Positions 42,618 through 49,157 of a stretch of 64,000 nt of DNA are shown piece after piece. Below the pieces are notes generated by a model, which had not been told where the DNA came from, made no database searches, and was given only the letters and a program-made list of their open reading frames with translations. Position 1 is the first letter of the stretch. Every line of letters starts with the position of its first letter. This DNA is from DASWHR01 sp036398095 (GTDB taxonomy: Bacteria > Actinomycetota > AC-67), in contig DASWHR010000127.1 in the NCBI GenBank assembly GCA_036398095.1, positions 3,953 to 67,952 of the forward strand, given 5' to 3'. The position numbers and the translations under genes are program-made.

Positions 42618-43186
42618 CATCCAATGGGCAGACGATCTCGCCGCACTCCTGGGCACGGGCAGGCGTGATGCTGCTGGCGATCCCGGTCGCGGCGCACGCC
42701 ATGGGCGATGCCACCCGAATCGCCGACTACGTCGCCATCGGCGCCGCCGGTGCGGTTTGGGATAACGCGCAACATACTGTCGTGGCCTTGGTACTGCACC
42801 TGGCGGTCGCGATATTGCTGTGGGTCGGCAGCGCGCGGATCGCCGCTGCGATCTTCCCCCACGAGGCGGACACCGGAGACGATGACCTCGAACGTATTCT
42901 GGCGGTCGCGCTCGTGGTGGCCGGCGTGGCCTTGGCCGTCAGCACGCTTCAACAGTTCGGGGCGGGCGTCTCGGAGATCGCCGTTCCGACGCTGGGCCCC
43001 GCGTTCGGCGCCGAAGCGATCTCAAACAGGAGAACCCAAGGGGCCGTCAAAGCGGGCGGAGCTGCGATCACAGCGCTCGCCGGGCTGCTGCTCGCACGGC
43101 GAAGCCGCGACATCGCGCGAGCAATCGCACGCCGCGGACATGACCGAGACCCGTGGGCAGGATCAGTCGACGAGGAACGCGCCTAG
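42614..43186 (+). CDS. Membrane protein, possible paralogue of upstream gene
   Basis: A 190-residue protein starting GTG 42614 with four hydrophobic segments (WARAGVMLLAIPVAAHAMGD; TVVALVLHLAVAILLWVGSA; ILAVALVVAGVALAVSTL; AAITALAGLLLARRSRDIAR). Spacing of helices matches the previous gene. Function unknown; terminal gene of the GH92 operon. Confidence 0.66.
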   Translation: MTSNGQTISPHSWARAGVMLLAIPVAAHAMGDATRIADYVAIGAAGAVWDNAQHTVVALVLHLAVAILLWVGSARIAAAIFPHEADTGDDDLERILAVALVVAGVALAVSTLQQFGAGVSEIAVPTLGPAFGAEAISNRRTQGAVKAGGAAITALAGLLLARRSRDIARAIARRGHDRDPWAGSVDEERA

Positions 43187-43223
43187 GCTCGCGGTGCCGA
43201 TCTCACGTGGCGCGGCGCCCTCT

Positions 43224-43248
43224 TACATCACCGTACTCGTATGATGTA
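43224..43248 (+). promoter_or_regulatory. Inverted repeat and -10-like box for the VapBC module
   Basis: TACATCA (43224-43230) and TGATGTA (43242-43248) form a perfect 7-bp inverted repeat with an 11-nt spacer. TATGAT (43240-43245) inside it resembles a -10 box 14 nt before the antitoxin ATG, implying a nearly leaderless transcript repressed by VapB binding. Confidence 0.55.
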
Positions 43249-43259
43249 TCCTCCACCTT

Positions 43260-43472
43260 ATGAAACGGCTGCAGATCAGCATCGAGGAAGAGCTCGACGA
43301 CGCGCTGGCCGTCGAGGCGAGCCGGCGCCGGACCTCCAAAGCGGCGCTGATCCGGCAGTACGTTCGCGAACGCTTGGGGCGCAGCCGTCCCGCCCCCGAT
43401 CCCCTGACTGCGCTCGTCGGGGACATCGACGACGAGGCCGGCGACATCGACGCGATCGTCTACGACCGGTGA
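43260..43472 (+). CDS. VapB-type ribbon-helix-helix antitoxin
   Basis: A 70-residue antitoxin: RHH fold in KRLQISIEEELDDALAVEAS, then RRRTSKAALIRQYVRERLG, and an acidic tail. Its TGA overlaps the GTG of the PIN toxin (GTGA). Confidence 0.87.
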   Translation: MKRLQISIEEELDDALAVEASRRRTSKAALIRQYVRERLGRSRPAPDPLTALVGDIDDEAGDIDAIVYDR

Positions 43473-43864
43473 AGTTCGTCGACACCTCGTTCTGGGTGGC
43501 GCTGCGCTTCGCGCGCGACGGCCACCATCCGGACGCCAAACGGATCTGGGGGGAAGGTCCCGGCGCGTTGATCACCACCGACGCCGTCGTCGGCGAGACG
43601 TGGACGTTCCTGCGACGCCGCACGGGACATCGGCGAGCCGTCGAGTTCATCGACGCCGCAAGGAAGTCGGCGTCGCTCACGATCCGCCACGTCGACGAGG
43701 ATCTGGTCGCAGACGCGCTGCGGTGGCTCCGCCGTCATGACGAGCGCGACTACTCGTTCGTGGATGCAACCAGCTTCGCGTTGATGCGACGGTTGAGGCT
43801 GCGCGAGGTGCTCGCCTTCGACGGAGACTTCACAGTCGCCGGCTTCACCGAAGTCCGGCCGTAG
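43469..43864 (+). CDS. VapC-type PIN-domain toxin
   Basis: A 131-residue PIN-domain ribonuclease toxin. The acidic residues are visible: MKFVDTSFWVALRFARDG (first Asp), TTDAVVGETWTFL (Glu), and DERDYSFVDATSFALMRRLR (two Asp), with VLAFDGDFTVAGF at the end. GTG start 43469 is coupled to the antitoxin. It expectedly cleaves tRNA or rRNA. Confidence 0.9.
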   Translation: MKFVDTSFWVALRFARDGHHPDAKRIWGEGPGALITTDAVVGETWTFLRRRTGHRRAVEFIDAARKSASLTIRHVDEDLVADALRWLRRHDERDYSFVDATSFALMRRLRLREVLAFDGDFTVAGFTEVRP

Positions 43865-43877
43865 CCCGTGGAGCGGT

Positions 43878-46076
43878 CTACAGGCTCCCGATCGAAAGCT
43901 CTGTCGTCCCGGCGGGGATCGAGATGACGATGTTGCCGCCGGCCACCTCGGCCGTCGCCTCGCCGCTGAGAACCTCGATCGTCGTGTCGCCATCGAACGA
44001 GCCGCGCAGCACCACGGTCATCGCAGCGTCGGTCTCGACAAGCAGAAGTCGGGGCGCCTTCGACGGCCAGAACATGCGGCTCGTGTCGAGCTCGGCGGCG
44101 CGCAATCCGCGAACGTCCATCCGGATCGTGTGCTGGATGCTCGTGCCTTGGCGGCGCTCGCGCCCGCGAAGCACGTACGCGCCGAGTTCGTCGGCTCCCG
44201 CCCGCGGCCCGACCGCAACGTCCAGATCTCCCTCGGCAAGGTTCACCGCGATCCGGCCTTCGAGGGCGTCGCCGGCAAGTCGCAGCCCATCGACCCAGTA
44301 CGCGCCGTCATAGGTAAGCCCTTCCTGTTGAAGGTCGGCAACGACCGTGTACTCCACGAACGTCGGGGATCGCTGTCGCTTCGGCAGGTCGCCGAGCCAC
44401 TCGCGCACCCACCCGTCGGTCGTGCCCGGATACGAGGTCTCGTGTCCGTGGTTGGGATACAGCACGTAACGGTAGCTTCCGCCGACCGCATCGAAGTGCG
44501 CCATCCAGCCCTCGGGACCGGTGGACGGCACCAACTCGTCGGCGCCGCCGTGGATCACGAACATCGGAACGTGATCGAGATTGTCGAACACGTCCGTCAG
44601 GCTGAAGCCGCATCCCGACGCGTCGCGGTCGCACATCGGCGGGTTCGGGTAGGGCCAGGTGACCGGCGCCGGCGCCGGCCAGATCGCATACGGCGTCGTC
44701 GGGCCGGCCCAGACGATCCCCGCCGCGAACTGATCGGGATACAGCGCCGCAAGCCGCCAGGTGCCGTAGCCACCCATCGACATGCCCGATAGATAGACGC
44801 GCTCGCGATCGATGTCGTAGTGGCGGGCGGCGTCTCGCCAGACTTCGAACACGTCTCGTTCGGCGGGACCCTCGTACCATCCGGCCTCGCCGCGGCCGTG
44901 CGGCATCACCACGGTCGCGCCCAACTCGTCGGCCCAGCGCCGCGCCTGCAACGGGAACGAGGTAATCGGATAACTCATGTAGTTGCCGCCGAGGAAGTGC
45001 ATCAGGATCACCAGCGGCCGCGGCCCCTGATGACAGCACGGCTCGTAGACCGAGTACGGCTGGTAGGCCGAGCGGTAGAAGCGGTAGTCAAAAGACTCGT
45101 CCTGGTTGTAGAGCGTCTGCTCCTCGACCCCCTCGCCCAGGCTCTGCGACGATTTGAACGTGCGCACGAACGTCTTCCGTCCGCCGAAGACAGCCTCGAC
45201 GCGAACGCATGTGCTGCACGGATTCGCGAGCGACGCAACGTCGATCCGGACCGTGGCGTTCGCATAACTCCCATCGGCCAGCACGCGCGACTGGTGCAGA
45301 TCGTTCCAGTAGGTCGCGTCGGACTCGTCCACGCCGATCAGATCGAACAACGGCGGCGCATCCGGATCGGGGCGGATCCAGTCGCCCGCGGCCGGATCCC
45401 ACAGTCCCGCGCCGACGAACAGGTCGCGCTCACCCGCGCGCGGATCCAGCACCGCGTGGGGAATGCGAGCCTCGAACGTGTTCTGCGCCGCGTCGGCGAC
45501 CACGGTCACCGGCGTTCCGTCCAGCGATCCCGTCTGCCCGTGCATCAGCAGCGAGGCCGCGGGCCCGTCGGTGTTGGGGTCGCCGAGCGTGGCGAGCACG
45601 GCCGTGCGAGACGGGTCGATCAACGTGTTCAGCACCACCAGCAGATACCAGGCGTGCGCATCGACGCCCATGCGCACCTCGACGATGTCGGCGCCGTTGC
45701 CGGCGAAGGCCGCATCGCCGGGATAGGTGAAGTCCCCCGCGTGCGACGTGGCCGCGTTCGCCCCGTGGGTCACCCAGACGTATTCGAGCGGGTTCGTGGT
45801 CTGTCCGTCGCTGCCGTCAAGATCGGCGCCGGTGTCGTCGAACGGATAGTCGCTGAACACGAACTCGTCGCCCTCGTGCGTGCCCCTGCCGGCGATACCG
45901 GCCGGCTCGGCGTCCCAGTCGAACAGGTGGCCGTCGGGCGAGGCAGCCGCCGGCGGAGCGAGCGCCGGTCCCCCATCGGGCCCGCCGCTCTCCGGGGGAT
46001 CAAGATGATGCGCCGGGGAAGTCCCCGGCAGCAACGACATGGACAGCACAACAAGAACGGCAGCGATCCGACGCAT
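43878..46076 (-). CDS. Secreted esterase with beta-sandwich N-domain
   Basis: A 732-residue exported protein. Signal peptide MRRIAAVLVVLSMSLLPGTS; residues about 45-270 form a beta-rich carbohydrate-module-like domain (YVWVTHGANAATSHAGDFTY) as seen beside glucodextranase-type enzymes; the centre is an alpha/beta hydrolase with RVYLSGMSMGGYGTWRLAAL (nucleophile Ser), FVIHGGADELVPSTG (Asp) and LYPNHGHETSYPG (His), the triad of PHB-depolymerase/feruloyl-esterase relatives. A C-terminal beta domain follows. ATG 46076 has GGAGG upstream. Substrate unknown. Confidence 0.85.
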   Translation of the reverse strand: MRRIAAVLVVLSMSLLPGTSPAHHLDPPESGGPDGGPALAPPAAASPDGHLFDWDAEPAGIAGRGTHEGDEFVFSDYPFDDTGADLDGSDGQTTNPLEYVWVTHGANAATSHAGDFTYPGDAAFAGNGADIVEVRMGVDAHAWYLLVVLNTLIDPSRTAVLATLGDPNTDGPAASLLMHGQTGSLDGTPVTVVADAAQNTFEARIPHAVLDPRAGERDLFVGAGLWDPAAGDWIRPDPDAPPLFDLIGVDESDATYWNDLHQSRVLADGSYANATVRIDVASLANPCSTCVRVEAVFGGRKTFVRTFKSSQSLGEGVEEQTLYNQDESFDYRFYRSAYQPYSVYEPCCHQGPRPLVILMHFLGGNYMSYPITSFPLQARRWADELGATVVMPHGRGEAGWYEGPAERDVFEVWRDAARHYDIDRERVYLSGMSMGGYGTWRLAALYPDQFAAGIVWAGPTTPYAIWPAPAPVTWPYPNPPMCDRDASGCGFSLTDVFDNLDHVPMFVIHGGADELVPSTGPEGWMAHFDAVGGSYRYVLYPNHGHETSYPGTTDGWVREWLGDLPKRQRSPTFVEYTVVADLQQEGLTYDGAYWVDGLRLAGDALEGRIAVNLAEGDLDVAVGPRAGADELGAYVLRGRERRQGTSIQHTIRMDVRGLRAAELDTSRMFWPSKAPRLLLVETDAAMTVVLRGSFDGDTTIEVLSGEATAEVAGGNIVISIPAGTTELSIGSL

Positions 46077-46444
46077 ATGCACCTCCGGCCCATCTCTTTC
46101 GCGCCCCACCGCACCGCTTCCTGCCGAAGCCCGTCGGCGGCAAGCAGCTTTGCCCCTACGCCCGACTACCCCGAGCCCCTACCCTTGAAGCACGTCGAAC
46201 TTTGCATGTTGACCCCTAATCACGTGCCAATCGACGCAGCTCTCGATCCGAAATTCTTGGGCGCGGTGTTCCCGTGACCCCGCGCTTGTCGGTCGTCGTC
46301 CACCGTATGCCCTGACCTGCTATTTCTCGCCGTGGTAGCCCTACAAGCAGGTATCCCTGCACGCGAGAGCGAACCCGTATCGTCAGAGGGAGATCCACCG
46401 GCGCCGGCAGCCTCGATAGCCGGCACGACCGAGGGGGGAAAGGC
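46077..46444. other. 368-nt divergent intergenic region
   Basis: It separates the esterase and secreted-protein genes. I see a TTGACC near 46209 without a matching -10 box, a small hairpin GCAGG-TATC-CCTGC (46347-46360), and GAGGGGGGAAAGG before the 46445 start. No gene or known RNA motif is recognised. Confidence 0.4.
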
Positions 46445-47095
46445 ATGAGACGCCGATTCGATGTGCGCAGGTTGCTGGTCCTCGCGGCGACGTTGACCGT
46501 GGTCGCGACGGGAGTGTTCCAAGCCAGTGCCGGCATCTACGTCGGGGGCGCGACGGTCGTCTACAAGGAGGCGGGAAACCAGACCGCGGTAGACGAGGGC
46601 GCGGCCGCGTGTCTCGTGGGAACCGGGACCGGCATCGGCGGCGGATGCTTGCCCTTCGGCGCCGGCACCGCGGTCGAGGTCATCGACGCGCTCGGCATCC
46701 CGACCGGAACCGAGCACGAGGTCGCATTCCAAGTCTGCATCGACAACAATGCCGACCTCAAATGCACCAGCGGTGGCGCGTCTCAGACGCTTCCCTGCCA
46801 CGACGAGGTCTTCTTCAGCCACTCCGACGATGGCCTGTTCTTCAACCCGCTGGGCCCTCTTCCCGGCGCCCGGTCGCCCGGTTGCCCAACCGGAGGATGG
46901 AACGGGTACGTGGTGTTCATCTGCCAAGGCGTGCACACCGGGCAGGGACCGTTCCCCGGGACCTCCGGGTCGCCACACGCGCATCCCTCGACCCTCGGCA
47001 CGATCGAGCTCACGACCGGAGGCAGCGGTTTCGGTGACTTCTGCGGAGGATCAAGGGATGTCGTCGTCGAGAAGGACTACGTTCTGATCGGCTGA
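46445..47095 (+). CDS. Secreted Cys-rich protein, frame continues past TGA
   Basis: A 216-residue exported protein of unknown family. Signal peptide LLVLAATLTVVATGVFQASA; the mature part has many Cys (AACLVGTGTGIGGGCLPFG, FQVCIDNNADLKC, LPCHDEVFFSH) and a His/Asp patch that may bind metal. It ends at TGA 47093-47095 after VEKDYVLIG, but the same frame stays open with protein-like composition to 47257. So the annotated end may be a nonsense mutation or a recoded stop; see the next entry. Confidence 0.65.
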   Translation: MRRRFDVRRLLVLAATLTVVATGVFQASAGIYVGGATVVYKEAGNQTAVDEGAAACLVGTGTGIGGGCLPFGAGTAVEVIDALGIPTGTEHEVAFQVCIDNNADLKCTSGGASQTLPCHDEVFFSHSDDGLFFNPLGPLPGARSPGCPTGGWNGYVVFICQGVHTGQGPFPGTSGSPHAHPSTLGTIELTTGGSGFGDFCGGSRDVVVEKDYVLIG

Positions 47096-47257
47096 GGATG
47101 CCAGCCGGAGGAGGTGTTCGGGACACCGGTCGGCAATCTCGACGAGATCAAGGTCGACACGACCCCCCAGGGCGGCAACTGCGGCAGCGATGTCGTCGCC
47201 TGGGCCTACGGCCTTACGCAGCCCGTCTCGGCCGGAGACATCGTCGTCACCCCCTAA
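47096..47257 (+). pseudogene. In-frame 3' extension of the 46445 gene after TGA
   Basis: Fifty-three codons in the same frame, reading GCQPEEVFGTPVGNLDEIKV, then DTTPQGGNCGSDVVAWAYGL and ending DIVVTP at TAA 47255-47257. It has two Cys like the upstream part and normal codon use. The most likely explanation is that the true protein ended here and TGA is a point mutation (for example from TGG or CGA). Selenocysteine is possible in principle but no CxxU or SelW-like setting exists. Confidence 0.5.
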
Positions 47258-47410
47258 TCTCCCGCCGGCTACCTCGGTATCGATGCTTCGGAGGAAGGCA
47301 CACCGTCGTGGAGGAAATCAATCCATCGCGCCGCGGTCATGATTCGACCATACTCGAATAACTATTAGAGTTGACCTGAAATCCTGAAACAGGGCCGAGG
47401 GCGGTGCGCC

Positions 47411-47761
47411 TCACAGCGAGAGGTGGGTTCGTAGCGCGTCGGCGACCAGGCCAAGTTCCGCGTCGGGAACAGAGCCGATTCTGCGGCCCAGACGCGACGT
47501 TGCGATCGTGCGCACCTGATGGCACAGAGCCAGCGAATCAGCGCGAAGTCCTGCCGTTCCTTTGTTCAGGCGCACTTCGGATGGATAGGTGCGCCGGCCA
47601 CGTCGAAGCGTGGTGACGGGAACGATCGTCACGATCGGCATCACCTCGTTGAACAGGTCGTTGCTCACAACAACGACCGGCCGCGATCCCGCTTGCTCGG
47701 ACCCTTCGACCGGGCCGAGGCGCGCCGCGTAGATCGCTCCGCGTCGCGGCCGGTCGCTCAC
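47411..47761 (-). CDS. MazF/PemK-family toxin (module 3)
   Basis: A 116-residue MazF-like toxin. RGAIYAARLGPVEGSEQAGS, then RPVVVVSNDLFNEVMPIVTI, is the typical N-terminal sheet, and LRADSLALCHQVRTIATSRL carries the conserved C-terminal helix and strand. Start overlaps the antitoxin stop (ATGA). Not closely similar to the MazF at 38.3 kb. Confidence 0.9.
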   Translation of the reverse strand: MSDRPRRGAIYAARLGPVEGSEQAGSRPVVVVSNDLFNEVMPIVTIVPVTTLRRGRRTYPSEVRLNKGTAGLRADSLALCHQVRTIATSRLGRRIGSVPDAELGLVADALRTHLSL

Positions 47762-48012
47762 GGCGCGGAGTCCTCGTCGTCCGAGTCCGCGAACGCGTTC
47801 TGCAGATCGTCGACGTCGGCAACAAAGAGTGGATCCGCCGCCGCAGCGGCGTAGGCGTCCCGCAACGCGCGCCGGCGAGCTTCGTCGAGGTAGTTCACAA
47901 CGGCATCCTGAACGAGCCGGCTCTGCGATTTGGCCAGTCCCGCGTCCACCGCCTGCTTGAGGTCGTAGACGACCGACTCTTCCATGGCCAACGTCACCTT
48001 GCGCTTCGACAT
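47758..48012 (-). CDS. MazE-like antitoxin (module 3)
   Basis: An 84-residue antitoxin: short N-terminal RHH-like part (KRKVTLAMEESVVYDLKQAV), then SRLVQDAVVNYLDEARRRAL and an acidic C-terminus (ADSDDEDSAP) suited to toxin binding. Upstream repeats probably form the operator. Confidence 0.85.
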   Translation of the reverse strand: MSKRKVTLAMEESVVYDLKQAVDAGLAKSQSRLVQDAVVNYLDEARRRALRDAYAAAAADPLFVADVDDLQNAFADSDDEDSAP

Positions 48013-48026
48013 ACCACCAAGACTAC

Positions 48027-48050
48027 CATACTATTTTGCCATACATACTA
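48027..48050. promoter_or_regulatory. Repeated CATACTA sites upstream of module 3
   Basis: CATACTA at 48027-48033 and 48044-48050, 17 nt apart (nearly two helical turns start to start), in an AT-rich stretch just upstream of the antitoxin start. Probable operator half-sites. Confidence 0.48.
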
Positions 48051-48078
48051 GACGGGTGCGTACGGGCCGGCGCATCGT

Positions 48079-48612
48079 CTATGCGCGGCCGAGCATCTCG
48101 GCTGCCTCTAGGGCGGCCGGGTGCCGGAGCGTCAACGGCTCGATCGCCACGACCACCGGATTCGCCGACCACAGTCCGTACACGCTCCAACGCGCGTCGC
48201 GAACGCTCCACCACGAAAGCCCGTCCCAGGCTTGTTCTTCGAAGGCCGCCAAGGCAAGCCGCTGCGTGACGGTCCGGTCCGGAGTTGCGATGTTCGACGG
48301 GCGGAGCGCGCGTGGCAGAAGCGCCTTCGCATCGTCGAGGTTCAACACCTTCGAATCGACCTCCATCTCGACCAGCGCGCGTCGCGCAGAGCCGAACCGC
48401 TTCGACGCGAACATCTCGTCGCGCCACCGGCTCTTGTTTCCGAAGGCCTCGCCGAACGCGCCGGCCGGCTCGCCGGCCGCGTACAGAACGCAGTAGGAAT
48501 CCGGATTGTCGATGCGCCCGGCGCCTTGCGCGAAGGGAACATGAAGCGGATGTCCCGGCTCTTCAGGAAGCGCCTCTTCCCGCCACGAGGCGACGCGGTA
48601 GACGCGCGTCAG
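48079..48612 (-). CDS. RES-domain toxin (NAD phosphorylase type), CTG start
   Basis: A 177-residue RES toxin. The family motif order R-x-Y-R...S is seen in LTRVYRVASWREEALPEEPG, then CVLYAAGEPAGAFGEAFGNK and later AWDGLSWWSVRDARWSVYGL. RES toxins such as MbcT degrade NAD+. The only suitable start is CTG at 48612, with GGGAGG 6 nt upstream and a 4-nt overlap with the antitoxin stop (CTGA). Restricting starts to ATG would lose the first 66 residues. Confidence 0.85.
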   Translation of the reverse strand: MTRVYRVASWREEALPEEPGHPLHVPFAQGAGRIDNPDSYCVLYAAGEPAGAFGEAFGNKSRWRDEMFASKRFGSARRALVEMEVDSKVLNLDDAKALLPRALRPSNIATPDRTVTQRLALAAFEEQAWDGLSWWSVRDARWSVYGLWSANPVVVAIEPLTLRHPAALEAAEMLGRA

Positions 48613-49013
48613 GCGTAGCCTCCCTGCTCTTCGACCTCGATCGCTCCGACTACCTCGTCGAAGCGTCCCCGCGTGAGCGCATCCACCGGTCGGGTTCGCA
48701 GCATCGCATTGTGGGATTCGAGCCAGTCCAGCGCCACGACCGCGACCATGTCCTCGAACAATCGAGCCAGCACCCGGTCGAGTTCGATGATCGCGCGCTC
48801 ATGCGCGGGGCTGGGCCGTTCCTTCCCGGACCGCCACCGCGACGGCTGAGAGGCGCTCACGCCAAGGATCCGCGACACCTTGTTGTTCCCAAGCGTCTGC
48901 ACCGCCGCCTCCAAACGTGACAGCAGCCCCGCGGCGTCGCCGTAGACCGGCGCGATCTCGCGCACCATCGCCTGCGGCCGCTTCCTCGGCCGCCCGGGCC
49001 CCCCTTTCATCAT
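48609..49013 (-). CDS. Xre/MbcA/ParS-family antitoxin
   Basis: A 134-residue antitoxin for the RES toxin. An N-terminal Xre-like HTH (NNKVSRILGVSASQPSRWRS) is followed by the MbcA/ParS toxin-binding domain (HERAIIELDRVLARLFEDMV and DWLESHNAMLRTRPVDALTR). ATG 49013 begins directly after a palindrome, implying a leaderless, self-repressed transcript. An in-frame TTG at 49019 is less likely. Confidence 0.88.
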   Translation of the reverse strand: MMKGGPGRPRKRPQAMVREIAPVYGDAAGLLSRLEAAVQTLGNNKVSRILGVSASQPSRWRSGKERPSPAHERAIIELDRVLARLFEDMVAVVALDWLESHNAMLRTRPVDALTRGRFDEVVGAIEVEEQGGYA

Positions 49014-49034
49014 GCCCAATATCTTCTATTGGGC
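49014..49034. promoter_or_regulatory. Palindromic operator of the RES/Xre module
   Basis: GCCCAATA (49014-49021) and TATTGGGC (49027-49034) form a perfect 8-bp inverted repeat with a 5-nt spacer, touching the antitoxin start codon and lying upstream of the divergent GGDEF/EAL gene. Confidence 0.65.
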
Positions 49035-49157
49035 AAACGCAGCGTGTCAACCTGCCCGGTCGGCAAGGAAAGGCAGGGCCGTTCGGCCCTCCATAGGACG
49101 TGCTCCGCGTCGATGATGTTGAAGAGGCCCGACGCACGGGCGCGACCGGAGGCAAGG

